64,000 nucleotides of DNA. Source: Haloarcula ordinaria. GTDB taxonomy: Archaea > Halobacteriota > Halobacteria > Halobacteriales > Haloarculaceae. Location: assembly GCF_029338275.1 (NCBI RefSeq), contig NZ_CP119789.1:868001-932000 (forward strand). Direction: 5' to 3'. The position numbers and the translations under genes were made by a program. Under the pieces are notes generated by a model. It saw nothing but the letters and a program-made list of their open reading frames with translations, ran no database searches and was not told the DNA's origin. Positions 41,191 to 49,616 of the stretch are shown piece after piece. The first letter of the stretch is position 1, and each line of letters opens with the position of its first letter.

Positions 41191-42342
41191 TCACACCGCG
41201 CAGTTGTTGCGGCCCGTCTCGACATCGATTGCCTCGATGGGGTCGGTGAGTGCCTCGACGCCCCGGTTGATGCGGATGACGCGCTCGTAGTTCGCGGGTT
41301 TCTCCGAGAGGTTCGTCGTCATCCGGTCGACGAACGCCGCCTCGTCGAGGCCGAACTGCTCGAGACCGTCGATAACCGCTTCCAGTCGCTCCCCGACCAG
41401 GACGCCCGGTGCCCCGACGCTGTAGTGGCCGGCCGCGGAGACGTCGACGTGGCCCGGGAGCACGAGCAGGTCCTCCGACAGGCCGGCGAACACCTCGTGG
41501 AGCGTCTCGTAGGCCATCCTGGCCCCCTCGGCGGCCCCTTCGTCGCCGAACTGGAGCTCGGTTCGGCCCAGCGAGTCGACGAACAGCGCGTCGCCCGAGA
41601 AGAGCGCCAGGTCACCCAGCCGGTAGCTCGTCATCTCGGAGGTGTGGCCCGGGGTCGACAGCGCCGTCAGCGGGACCTCGCCAACGCTGACCGACTCGCC
41701 GTCGGAGAGCGGGACGTAGTCGACGTCGACGTCGCGGTCGCTCGCGCCGGCCCCCAGGTGGTAGTGAATCCCGAGCCGGTCGGCCAGCTCCCGGCCGCCG
41801 CTGACGTGGTCCGCGTGGACGTGTGTATCGAGCGTCCGGGTGATACCGAGGCCGAGCTCCGCCGCGCGGACGATGTACTGGTCGGTGTGGCGGCCGGCGT
41901 CGACGACGACGGCGTCGCCAGCCCGACGGGACCCGACGAGGTAGGAGAGGCAGCCCTTCGCGCGGCGCTGGAGCTGGACGACGACGAGGTCGTCGTCCGG
42001 CTCGTGGGTCGCCGTCTCGTACAGTTCGTTCCACTCGCGCATCCCCCCGCCGACGGCGAACACCTCGTCGTACCCCTGTCTGTCGAGGTTCACCGCCAGG
42101 TTCGCCGACGTGACGCCCTTCCCGCAGATGGTCACGACCGGCTCGTCATAGTCGCCGACCAGCTCGGTGACCTCGGGCAAGCGGCTCTCGGTGAGCTCCT
42201 CCGTCGGGCCGAAGGGGAAGCTGACCGCGCCCGGGACGTGCCACGCCTCGTAACTCTCGCGTGGCCGCGTATCGACGAGTGTGAACGCCGCTCCGTCGTC
42301 CAACATCGCTGCGAGCTGGCGAGCAGTGATGACTTCGAACAC
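41191..42342 (-). CDS. rhodanese-MBL fold sulfur protein (persulfide dioxygenase-like)
   Basis: A 383-aa two-domain protein. Residues 1-115 form a rhodanese domain with the active-site loop TICGKGVTSAN (Cys73); residues 120-383 form a metallo-beta-lactamase domain with the metal motif THVHADHVSGG (174-179) and LSTPGHTSEM. Such fusions take part in sulfide or persulfide oxidation, or sulfur transfer (ETHE1 or CstB-type). The GTG at 42342 was chosen because the domain starts there and the upstream part is shadow. It is divergent from DUF302. Confidence 0.86.
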   Translation of the reverse strand: MFEVITARQLAAMLDDGAAFTLVDTRPRESYEAWHVPGAVSFPFGPTEELTESRLPEVTELVGDYDEPVVTICGKGVTSANLAVNLDRQGYDEVFAVGGGMREWNELYETATHEPDDDLVVVQLQRRAKGCLSYLVGSRRAGDAVVVDAGRHTDQYIVRAAELGLGITRTLDTHVHADHVSGGRELADRLGIHYHLGAGASDRDVDVDYVPLSDGESVSVGEVPLTALSTPGHTSEMTSYRLGDLALFSGDALFVDSLGRTELQFGDEGAAEGARMAYETLHEVFAGLSEDLLVLPGHVDVSAAGHYSVGAPGVLVGERLEAVIDGLEQFGLDEAAFVDRMTTNLSEKPANYERVIRINRGVEALTDPIEAIDVETGRNNCAV

Positions 42343-42357
42343 GGCCCACCCTACGCA

Positions 42358-42524
42358 GTGCACAGTTTTGTACGTGTCTACACCACTGACTCGGACGAGG
42401 ACCGAGCGCCGGGTGTCCGGCCGGCAGTCGCTGGTGGGTGTCGCCGCCCGTCTCCCGTCGGCCACCGTTGCTCGCTGGCCCGACCCGACGCGTCGGTATC
42501 TCGCATGCGTGCACAACAGTTTTG
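42358..42524. promoter_or_regulatory. repeated GTGCACA-AGTTTTG motif in a divergent intergenic region
   Basis: GTGCACAGTTTTG (42358-42370) and GTGCACAACAGTTTTG (42509-42524) stand in direct orientation, one near each start codon of the divergent MBL-rhodanese and DUF302 genes. GTGCAC itself is palindromic. This looks like a site for a shared regulator. Confidence 0.35.
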
Positions 42525-42548
42525 AGTCGTTCGAACAATATACCGACG

Positions 42549-42989
42549 ATGACACTCCCAATCGACCCGACTGCGCTCGACGCCGACGCCATCGGCGAGA
42601 AACGCACCACGCTGGAGATGGACCACGAGGACGCTATCGAACACGTCCGCGAAGCCTTCGCCGACGCCGGTTTCGGCTTCCCCGTCGAGTTCTCGCCCTC
42701 GGACCTGCTCAACGAGAAGGTCGACGCCGACCGTGACCCGTACTACGTGCTGGGCGCGTGCAACCCGGCGGTCGCCGACAAGGCACTTTCCGCCTCCGAC
42801 AATCGCATCGGCGGCCTGTTCCCGTGTAACGTGGTCATCTGGGAGGCCGAGCCGGGTGTCCAGACGGTCTACCACGTCAGCATCATGCGCATCGCCCGGC
42901 TCGTCGGCATGGCTCCCGACGACGAGGCGATGGCCGATATCGTCGCAGAGACCGGCGAATACGTCGAGGAAGCGTTCGCGAATCTGTGA
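42549..42989 (+). CDS. DUF302 protein
   Basis: A 146-aa DUF302 domain protein (EMDHEDAIEHVREAFADAGF, then YYVLGACNPAVADKALSASD, and GGLFPCNVVIWEAEPGVQTV). DUF302 proteins occur widely next to sulfur and redox genes, and some bind haem or cysteine-bound ligands; the role is not settled. The divergent neighbour is a rhodanese-MBL protein, which supports a link to sulfur or sulfide handling. The ATG at 42549 follows an AT-rich AATATACC. Confidence 0.85.
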   Translation: MTLPIDPTALDADAIGEKRTTLEMDHEDAIEHVREAFADAGFGFPVEFSPSDLLNEKVDADRDPYYVLGACNPAVADKALSASDNRIGGLFPCNVVIWEAEPGVQTVYHVSIMRIARLVGMAPDDEAMADIVAETGEYVEEAFANL

Positions 42990-43041
42990 GGTGGTCGGGG
43001 GAAATTATAAACCGCTCGTTCACGAATCTCCATCTGTTCCG

Positions 43042-43458
43042 ATGGACCGAGACACCGACCGCCCCGACCTCTTCACCACCGCGGATTCGTGGGAGCTCGC
43101 GGACGACGTGGCCCCCCCGCCGACAGCGCTGTTCAAGGCACTGGCGGGGCCACGCCGGTGTCACGTCCTCTCGGTGCTCCTCGACCGGCCGGAGATCGCC
43201 GTCGACGACCTCACCGATATCATCGTCGGGTGGCAGACCACCATCGACGGCCCCGCCGGCCCCGACGAGTGGGCACAGATAAAGATCGAACTCGTGCACG
43301 CTCACCTGCCGCTCCTGGACGACATCGGACTCGTTGAGTTCGACGACCAGGCCGGAGAGGTCCGGCTCGAACCACTCGCCGATCCCGTCCAGGACGTCAT
43401 CCGCTTCGCCGAGGAGTACGAGCGAGTGCTCGACCGCAGCGGTCGCCCCTCGGAGTAA
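43042..43458 (+). CDS. DUF7344-like winged-helix protein
   Basis: A 138-aa regulator-like protein. The opening TALFKALAGPRRCHVLSVLL resembles the RRRYVLRYL-type DUF7344 winged-helix region of haloarchaea, followed by VDDLTDIIVGWQ and a recognition-helix-like EWAQIKIELVHAHLPLLDDI. No receptor or membrane segment is present. It is transcribed with the DICT gene 21 nt downstream, so the two probably form one sensor-regulator unit. Confidence 0.8.
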   Translation: MDRDTDRPDLFTTADSWELADDVAPPPTALFKALAGPRRCHVLSVLLDRPEIAVDDLTDIIVGWQTTIDGPAGPDEWAQIKIELVHAHLPLLDDIGLVEFDDQAGEVRLEPLADPVQDVIRFAEEYERVLDRSGRPSE

Positions 43459-43479
43459 CCGACCCGACGAGTCCCGACG

Positions 43480-44190
43480 ATGCAGTTCCACAGGCTCTTC
43501 GACGCCGTGGACGACGCTCGCAAGACCATCGTCGTCTACGCACCGACCGACGCCGGACTCGACCTCGCCGAGCGACTGTCGGCGCGTAACGCGACCGTCG
43601 AACAGCGAGCGCTGCCGCTTTCGGCGCCCGGCGGCTTCCTCGTCGTCCGCGACGACGACCAGTTCCTCGGTGCCCTCGCGCTGGAGGACCTGCTTTCCTT
43701 CCTCTCCCCGACGGAGTTCCTCCCGTGGGAGCTGGACGACGTCGACCCCGGCTACCGGCCGGTCGTCGACCTGCTCGACGACACGCTGTTCGTCTCCCTC
43801 GACCGGCGACAGCTGCTCGCGACCTCCCGGGAGATAGAGGACCGTGCCTGGCGGGTGGGACGGGGGACGCTCCGGGTTGGGTTCCAGCGACGGGCGGCCT
43901 TCGAGGCCCAGCGAGAGACTTATCGCCGCCTGGCGGCGACGACCGACCTCGACGTCCACGTCTACCTGCGCGAGGACACGGTGCCCGAGGCGTTCGACCC
44001 GGGCCCGCTGACCGTCCACACCGGGCCGGCCGAGACGGTCGGCCGGTACTGGTTCCTCCTGTTCGACGGTGGCGGGAACGAATGGCAGGCCTGCGCCCTC
44101 ATCGCCGAGGAGACCGAACCGGGCCGGTACCGGGGGCTCTGGACCTACGACCCGGAGACCGTCGCCCTCGCCGCCGAGTCGCTCTCCTGA
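43480..44190 (+). CDS. DICT-domain sensory protein
   Basis: A 236-aa protein of the DICT sensory domain family. Typical features are KTIVVYAPTDAGLDLAERLS, then GFLVVRDDDQFLGALALEDL and, in the C-terminal part, AFEAQRETYRRLAATTDLDV with RYWFLLFDGG. DICT domains couple to output domains in cyanobacteria and haloarchaea and may sense light or other small signals. It directly follows the winged-helix gene, so the two may act as one regulator. Confidence 0.85.
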   Translation: MQFHRLFDAVDDARKTIVVYAPTDAGLDLAERLSARNATVEQRALPLSAPGGFLVVRDDDQFLGALALEDLLSFLSPTEFLPWELDDVDPGYRPVVDLLDDTLFVSLDRRQLLATSREIEDRAWRVGRGTLRVGFQRRAAFEAQRETYRRLAATTDLDVHVYLREDTVPEAFDPGPLTVHTGPAETVGRYWFLLFDGGGNEWQACALIAEETEPGRYRGLWTYDPETVALAAESLS

Positions 44191-44683
44191 CGACGGGTCG
44201 AGTATCGGTACCCCGTCACACGACACGCGCGCACGGCGACTCCGACCTGGACCCCTGGCTGATAGCATGCCGCCGAGCATCGCACGCTGGGCGAACGTAT
44301 CAACTATCATGTGATTACCTGCCATCGGGGACCTGCTGTCTCTGGTCGCTTTGGGGGCTAACGAATAGAGAATAAATTGACTCGGATTCGAAGTAACATT
44401 TTCCGTAGGTTATTTGCCGCTCGGCTCGGTAGGTGCTGGCCGGCAGGAGGTCGGGCCGATGGCACCACCGGCCACGCGCGCTCGTGGCGGCCGCTGTCAT
44501 GATACATGTCAGTCCGGAGTCGAAATCGGGCTCCGTCCGGACCGAACTGCGCCTGCCGTGTCAGTCAGAGGCAGTCAGCAGGAGACGGGGCCACCCGTCT
44601 CGTCCGCTATCGCGTCTTTCGCCGGTCCCGCGCCGTGCCAGCGCGGGGCCGGCTTCGTTCCCGCTTTCGGTACCGCCGCCGAG
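44191..44683. other. 493-bp gene-free region with strong stem-loops
   Basis: No gene is visible. An AT-rich patch (44360-44415) could be a promoter. After it come three inverted repeats: GCCACG/CGTGGC (44471-44488), a perfect 8-bp stem GAGACGGG/CCCGTCTC with a 4-nt loop (44582-44601), and a 13-bp stem GCCGGTCCCGCGC/GCGCGGGGCCGGC with one G-U pair and a 7-nt loop (44621-44653). A small RNA from this interval is possible. Confidence 0.4.
44621..44653 (-). terminator. strong hairpin 31 nt after a minus-strand stop codon
   Basis: A 13-bp stem, all G-C pairs apart from one G-U, with a 7-nt loop lies downstream of the 44684-45358 gene. In archaea intrinsic termination relies on T-runs rather than hairpins, so this could protect a 3' end or be part of a small RNA instead. 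No T-run is adjacent. Confidence 0.35.
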
Positions 44684-45358
44684 TCACGACTGGTAGGCCC
44701 GTTCGATCTCCGAGGTGGCCTGCGGGATGACCTGCTGTTCGGCGCGGCGCATCGCCCGGAGCGCCTCGTCGGTGAACTCCACCGAAATCGACGGGAGCGC
44801 CCGCGCGAGCCCACCGAGGATGTCCCCGGGGTCAATGTCGAGCTCGAACGCGAAGGCGCTGCGCTCCTCGTGGAGGGGCGCGCTGAACGCCAGGTGCTCC
44901 TCGACGAGCGCGACGGCGTCCTCCCGGTCGTACGCCTCGGCCACGGCCGGGACGAACTCGTCGCTCTCGGCGTCGACGATGGGGGCGATGTCGTCTCCGA
45001 AGGCCCGTTGACGGGCCAGCAGTCGGTCGCGAATCGCCTCTCGACGCTCGCCGCGGACGCCGTTGCGCAGGGCGTCCCAGTAGATGTCGCGTGCCAGAAT
45101 CTCGTCGGTGTACCGGTCGAACGGCGCGTCGCCGGCGGCGTAGTCCAGGACCGTCTCGAACTGTCGACCGATGGTCCGCTCGTACTCGGTCAGTTTCGGC
45201 CGGACGACGTGCCGTTCCAGCGGTCGGCTGTTTTTCAGCAGTTTGCTCACCACCCTGCTCCCCCCGCTTCGCGACCCGCGGAGGACGGCGGCCACGTCGA
45301 AGGCCGTGTACGTCTCCTCGACGAGGTCCGCGAGGTAGCGTTCGAACCCGCGTTCCAT
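44684..45358 (-). CDS. conserved helical protein of unknown function
   Basis: A 224-aa, mostly helical, charged protein. Notable segments are ERGFERYLADLVEETYTAFD at the N-terminus and EERSAFAFELDIDPGDILGG before the C-terminal helix. There is no membrane segment, no Cys and no recognised motif. I do not recognise the family. The ATG at 45358 is preferred to one 15 nt upstream. It is followed by strong stem-loops. Confidence 0.6.
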   Translation of the reverse strand: MERGFERYLADLVEETYTAFDVAAVLRGSRSGGSRVVSKLLKNSRPLERHVVRPKLTEYERTIGRQFETVLDYAAGDAPFDRYTDEILARDIYWDALRNGVRGERREAIRDRLLARQRAFGDDIAPIVDAESDEFVPAVAEAYDREDAVALVEEHLAFSAPLHEERSAFAFELDIDPGDILGGLARALPSISVEFTDEALRAMRRAEQQVIPQATSEIERAYQS

Positions 45359-45418
45359 AGCACGTCGTGTCACATTCGCCTTTGAGGACTGGACGATAGT
45401 AGCCCTTGTGGCGTTCCG

Positions 45419-45799
45419 TCACTCCGCTTCGCGGCGGTCGAGTCCGTCGAGGACGAACTCGGCCGACGTCCTCGTGGTCGCCATCGGCACGTCGTGGACG
45501 TCACAGATACGCAACAGCGCCGTGATGTCCGGCTCGTGTGGCTGGGCGGTCAACGGGTCGCGCAGGAAGACGATGGCGTCTATCGCCCCGTCGGCGACTT
45601 CGGCCCCCACCTGGGCGTCGCCGCCGATAGGCCCGCTCTGTTTCCGCTCGACGTCCAGTCCCGTCTCGTCTATGATGCGCTGGCCGGTCGTCCCGGTTCC
45701 GACCAGGTCGAACGTCGAGAGGAGCTCCTCGTAGTCCTGTACCAGCGATATCATCTCGGGCTTCTCGTCGTCGTGAGCGATGAGTGCGACGCGCGTCAT
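45419..45799 (-). CDS. mgsA: methylglyoxal synthase
   Basis: A 126-aa methylglyoxal synthase that converts dihydroxyacetone phosphate to methylglyoxal and phosphate. The phosphate-binding and catalytic motifs are there: IAHDDEK at the N-terminus (His9, Asp10), LVGTGTTGQ, then SGPIGGDAQVGAEV with the catalytic Asp61, and FLRDPLTAQPHEPDI with His88 and Asp91. The length fits a short halophilic form. The bypass may relieve phosphate stress or excess sugar phosphate. It is 60 nt downstream of the preceding minus-strand gene and probably independent. Confidence 0.92.
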   Translation of the reverse strand: MTRVALIAHDDEKPEMISLVQDYEELLSTFDLVGTGTTGQRIIDETGLDVERKQSGPIGGDAQVGAEVADGAIDAIVFLRDPLTAQPHEPDITALLRICDVHDVPMATTRTSAEFVLDGLDRREAE

Positions 45800-45885
45800 G
45801 GAGTGAGCTGCGGCCCGACGGGAGTAAAGTGTGGGCCCTGACCGGCCGGCGAGAGTGGGACGGCCGTCTCTCCGTCGCCCCTCGC

Positions 45886-46545
45886 CTACTGCGGCGACGA
45901 CTCGACGAGTCGGCTGTCGCTGTCCCCGAGCGTGTTCTCGAGCAGCGACCGCGTTCCCCGTCGGATGCGCTCGGAGGCCGCCTGACTCGAGATATCCAGG
46001 GCGGCAGCGAGGTCCGAGAGCGACGCCTCCCGGGGGACGGTGAAGTACCCCCGTTCGAGTGCCAGCAACAGGACCTCCTGCTGGGGGTCGGTGATGCCGT
46101 ACTGTGGCTGCACCTCGTCGTCCTCGGTGAACGACTGGATGTCGATATCGACGCCGCTGTCGGCCAGCTCGTCTCTGAACGCCAGCACCGTCCCCTTGTT
46201 CGGGAATCGGGCCCTGACCACCCAGACGTCGCCGTCCCGCGTTGCGCCCTCGAGGACGCTGTTCCCGCCGACGAGGCTGCGGCCCACCGTCGTCAGGACG
46301 TGGTCCTGTGTGTCCAGTGAGTACAGGTGCCCTCTCCGGGTCGTCGAGACGTGGGTCGACGCGTCGACGCTCTCGTCGCCGGCCAGCGCCGCGTCGATAG
46401 GTCCCCGGTCGACTGACTCGAAGGCCATTACCGTCCGGCAGCCGTTGCTGGCACAGTGGAGCTGCTGGACTCGGATGGTTGCCTCCGGGACGTCGGTGGC
46501 CGTCTCGTGGAGAAACGACGCACCGACGTGAAATTCGACTATCAT
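45886..46545 (-). CDS. HTH_10 (bacterio-opsin activator type) transcriptional regulator
   Basis: A 219-aa regulator with an N-terminal sensor of ~155 residues and a C-terminal HTH_10 domain (DPQQEVLLLALERGYFTVPR, then SLSDLAAALDISSQAASERI). The sensor carries RVQQLHCASNGCRTVMAFES with two Cys, which could be redox sensitive. It is of the same type as the regulator at 340-978. Target unknown; the neighbouring mgsA is a candidate. A short AT-rich TATA-like run lies just before the ATG on the minus strand. Confidence 0.85.
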   Translation of the reverse strand: MIVEFHVGASFLHETATDVPEATIRVQQLHCASNGCRTVMAFESVDRGPIDAALAGDESVDASTHVSTTRRGHLYSLDTQDHVLTTVGRSLVGGNSVLEGATRDGDVWVVRARFPNKGTVLAFRDELADSGVDIDIQSFTEDDEVQPQYGITDPQQEVLLLALERGYFTVPREASLSDLAAALDISSQAASERIRRGTRSLLENTLGDSDSRLVESSPQ

Positions 46546-46639
46546 GTCTTGCTGTGCGCGGTGAACGGTGATAAATCCCCGTCAACGAAATAACACGTCT
46601 TCCGGCTCCGGCAGCCGGCCCTGTCCCCCCGCTGTCGTC

Positions 46640-47104
46640 TCAGTCCAGGTTCTCGTGCTGGTAGGACCCCTCGTAGGTCCCCTCGTGGGCCGCCTCGGCG
46701 AGGACGAGCTGCGCGATTCGCGCCCCCGTTTCGAGTTCGATGGGATGGTGGACCTCGAGCAGTCCCTCGCCCCGGCCCTCGTAGCCCGCGTCCCAGACGG
46801 CCGTATCCAGCATACACGAGTTCCGCAGCAGCGACGAGCGGGGATAGAGGAAGCCGACGTGGCCCTCCGGGATGACGACGCGGTCGGCGTACTCGACGAC
46901 GTAGCCGCCGGGGTCGATGTGGTAGACGCCGTCCTCGGCCACACACTCCTCGCGCTCGCCGATGGTCTTCCCGCCCCGTTCGATACGACCCGGTTCGACC
47001 TGTTCGTACACCGCCCCGAGGGTGAGGTCGACGCCGTTGGGCTGGACCTGCGTCTCTCGAAGTCCGTCGAGTTTCGACGCGACGAACTGCCCACTCTTGA
47101 ACAT
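46640..47104 (-). CDS. dut: dUTPase / dCTP deaminase-like protein
   Basis: A 154-aa dUTPase-fold protein with clear catalytic motifs: QPNGVDLTLGAVYEQ, the uracil-binding GHVGFLYPRSSLLRNSCMLD and the following TAVWDAGYEGRGEGLLE, and a C-terminal ARIAQLVLAEA. It would hydrolyse dUTP to dUMP and pyrophosphate or act in dCTP deamination. This form has the PRSS motif that the relative at 2032-2454 lacks. The ATG at 47104 removes a Ser/Arg-rich shadow extension. Divergent from aconitase. Confidence 0.85.
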   Translation of the reverse strand: MFKSGQFVASKLDGLRETQVQPNGVDLTLGAVYEQVEPGRIERGGKTIGEREECVAEDGVYHIDPGGYVVEYADRVVIPEGHVGFLYPRSSLLRNSCMLDTAVWDAGYEGRGEGLLEVHHPIELETGARIAQLVLAEAAHEGTYEGSYQHENLD

Positions 47105-47246
47105 ACCTGGCTCTGTGACCGGCCGACCGAAAGGTTTGTGGGTCCCGCTTCGTCCGAATCGCCGGACGGCTTGGGAAGAAACAGCACGCAAAATAAGGAA
47201 GAATACGCGGGATTTATAGGTTCGCGCCGTCGACATTCGGACTGTT

Positions 47247-49220
47247 ATGGGACAGACACTCACGGAAAAAATCCTCGACGAACACCTCGTCGAAGGTGAC
47301 CTCACACCCGGTGAGGAAATCGGAATCGAGATCGACCAGGTGCTGACACAGGACACGACGGGAACACTCGTCTGGCTGCAGTTCGAGGCGCTGGGTCTCG
47401 AGGAGGTCCAGACGGAACTGGCCGCCCAGTACTGCGACCACCAGACCTACCAGTTCGACTTCAAGAACACCGACGACCACCGCTTCCTGCGCTCTGCGGC
47501 TGGCACGTTCGGTGCCCACTTCTCGCGACCCGGCAACGGTATCTGCCACAACGTCCACAAGGAGAACTTCGCCGCGCCCGGCAAGACGATGCTCGGCTCG
47601 GACTCCCACACCCCGACCCCCGGCGGCCTCGGCGAACTCGCCATCGGTTCGGGTGGCCTGGACGTCGCCGTCGCGATGGGCGGCGGCGCCTACTACATCG
47701 AGATGCCCGAAGTCGTCAACGTCCGACTCGAGGGCGAGCTCCCCGAGTGGGCAACCGCGAAGGACGTCATCTTAGAGCTGCTCCGTCGCCTGAGCGTCAA
47801 GGGCGGCGTCGGCAAGGTGCTCGAATACACCGGCCCCGGCGTCGAGACGCTCTCGGTGCCCGAGCGGACGACCATCACCAACATGGGGACCGAGCTCGGT
47901 GCCACCTCCTCTATCTTCCCGACCGACGAGAACACCAAGGACTACCTCTCACGGCTCGGCCGCGAGGACGTCTACGAGGAAGTCGTCCCGGACGACGACG
48001 CCGAGTACCACGACGAGATCGTCGTCGACCTCTCGGACCTCGAACCGCTCATCGCCACGCCGTCGATGCCGGACAACGTCGTCCCGGTCAGCGAGGTCGA
48101 GGGCGTCGACGTCGAGCAGGTCATCATCGGCTCCTGTACGAACGGTGCCTACGAGGATATCCTCCCGTCGGCCAAGATGCTCGAAGGCCGAAACATCGAC
48201 AAGAAGACCGAGATGATCGTCGCGCCCGGTTCCAAGCAGGCCTCCGAGATGCTGGCCCGCGAGGGCTGGACCGCGGAGATGATGGCCGCCGGCGTCAACT
48301 TCTCCGAGGCGACGTGTGGTGCCTGTATCGGCATCGGCCACGTTCCGGCCTCGGATTCGGTCTCGCTGCGGACCTTCAACCGCAACTTCGAGGGTCGCTC
48401 GGGTATCGAGGACGACAACGTCTACCTCTGTTCGCCCGAGGTGGCCACCGCGGCCGCGCTGACCGGCGAGATCGTCGACCCGCGCAACCTCGCCGACGAA
48501 CTGGGCGACCTGGAGGCCCCCGGCCTGGAGATGCCCGACTCCTACATCGGCAACTCCGAGTCCGACCTCATCGCGCCCGACGAGGCCGTCGACGACGAGC
48601 TCATCAAGGGCCCGAACATCGGCGACGTGCCGCTGAAGGACCCCCTCGAGCACGAGGTCGGCGGTGAGGCCCTCCTGAAGATGGAGGACAACATCACCAC
48701 GGACCACATCATCCCGGCCACCCAGGACATCCTGATGTACCGGTCGAACGTCCCGAAGCTGTCTGAGTTCACGCTCTCGCGCGTCGACGACACCTTCGCG
48801 CAGCGCGCACTCGATTCCCCCGGCGGCGTCCTCGTCGCCGGCGAGAACTACGGGCAGGGCTCCTCGCGTGAGCACGCGGCCCTCTGTCCGATGTACCTCG
48901 GCATCGAGGCCGTCTTCGCCCAGAGCTTCGCCCGCATCCACAAGGCGAACCTGTTCAACTTCGGCATCGTGCCCCTCGAGATCGACTCCGAGACCTACGA
49001 GGCCATCGAGCAGGGCGACGACATCGAGATCGTCGACGACGTCGCCGACGCCGTCCGCGACGGACAGGAGGAGTTCACCATCCGAATCAACGACGACTGG
49101 GAGGCGACCGCGACGCTGGACGCCTCGCCGCGCGAACGTGAAATCCTCGCCGACGGTGGCAAGCTGCCCCACACGAAGATGCAACACGAGGACGGCGGCG
49201 CGGCACCCGCCGACGACTGA
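47247..49220 (+). CDS. acnA: aconitate hydratase
   Basis: A 657-aa aconitase that converts citrate to isocitrate in the TCA cycle. The three 4Fe-4S ligands are Cys297 in IIGSCTNGAY and Cys357/Cys360 in EATCGACIGIG. Substrate motifs GSDSHTPTPGGLGELAIG and NYGQGSSREHAALCP (swivelling domain) are present. It is shorter than the ~890-aa AcnA of many bacteria, like other haloarchaeal forms. The start follows AT-rich GGGATTTATAGG, a likely TATA box 30-35 nt upstream. A poly-T terminator follows. Confidence 0.95.
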   Translation: MGQTLTEKILDEHLVEGDLTPGEEIGIEIDQVLTQDTTGTLVWLQFEALGLEEVQTELAAQYCDHQTYQFDFKNTDDHRFLRSAAGTFGAHFSRPGNGICHNVHKENFAAPGKTMLGSDSHTPTPGGLGELAIGSGGLDVAVAMGGGAYYIEMPEVVNVRLEGELPEWATAKDVILELLRRLSVKGGVGKVLEYTGPGVETLSVPERTTITNMGTELGATSSIFPTDENTKDYLSRLGREDVYEEVVPDDDAEYHDEIVVDLSDLEPLIATPSMPDNVVPVSEVEGVDVEQVIIGSCTNGAYEDILPSAKMLEGRNIDKKTEMIVAPGSKQASEMLAREGWTAEMMAAGVNFSEATCGACIGIGHVPASDSVSLRTFNRNFEGRSGIEDDNVYLCSPEVATAAALTGEIVDPRNLADELGDLEAPGLEMPDSYIGNSESDLIAPDEAVDDELIKGPNIGDVPLKDPLEHEVGGEALLKMEDNITTDHIIPATQDILMYRSNVPKLSEFTLSRVDDTFAQRALDSPGGVLVAGENYGQGSSREHAALCPMYLGIEAVFAQSFARIHKANLFNFGIVPLEIDSETYEAIEQGDDIEIVDDVADAVRDGQEEFTIRINDDWEATATLDASPREREILADGGKLPHTKMQHEDGGAAPADD

Positions 49221-49240
49221 ACTCGCCGCTCGACCGACCC

Positions 49241-49250
49241 GTCTTTTTTC
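49241..49250 (+). terminator. poly-T terminator after aconitase
   Basis: GTCTTTTTTC, a run of six T 20 nt after the aconitase stop in an otherwise GC-rich region, is the kind of T-tract at which archaeal RNA polymerase terminates. Confidence 0.55.
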
Positions 49251-49410
49251 GCGCCCGCTGACCGAGCGACTGCGAAGCCACCGCTCCGAGCGACCGGTCC
49301 CGCTGCTACTGGTTGAGTCGCTTACGAGGTGTGCCTGGCTGGGAGACGGCTCGACAGTGCAGTCGGAGGGCTCACGAACCCGTCGCTCGGAAGGACGAAT
49401 AATCGAAAGA

Positions 49411-49448
49411 GGGGTGGGGGTGGGGGTGGTGGCACCCAAAGTGGGTGC
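49411..49448 (+). repeat. G-tract followed by a perfect 7-bp hairpin
   Basis: GGGGTGGGGGTGGGGG with two further GG pairs (49411-49431) is followed by GCACCCA-AAG-TGGGTGC (49432-49448), a perfect 7-bp stem with a 3-nt loop. It lies in the gene-free 396-bp space between aconitase and rimI; the rest of that space has no evident gene. The fourth G-run needed for a canonical quadruplex is only GG. Confidence 0.45.
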
Positions 49449-49616
49449 ATCCTGAATTTCGTCGGTGATACGTATGAATCTTGCGGCCCGCCGTGCCCCG
49501 GTTCAATCCGAGTACTCGAATCTCACAATTGAGAACGAGACGCTGTTGGACTGCACCTGTGGTCGGTCGTTCGGCCGGCGACAACATCTATGTAGGCACC
49601 GTTCCTACGTCGGGAC

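Noticed and set aside
47949-49439. Minus-strand open frame of 496 codons
   Set aside because: It is antisense to aconitase, whose three cluster cysteines and swivelling-domain motif are in place.
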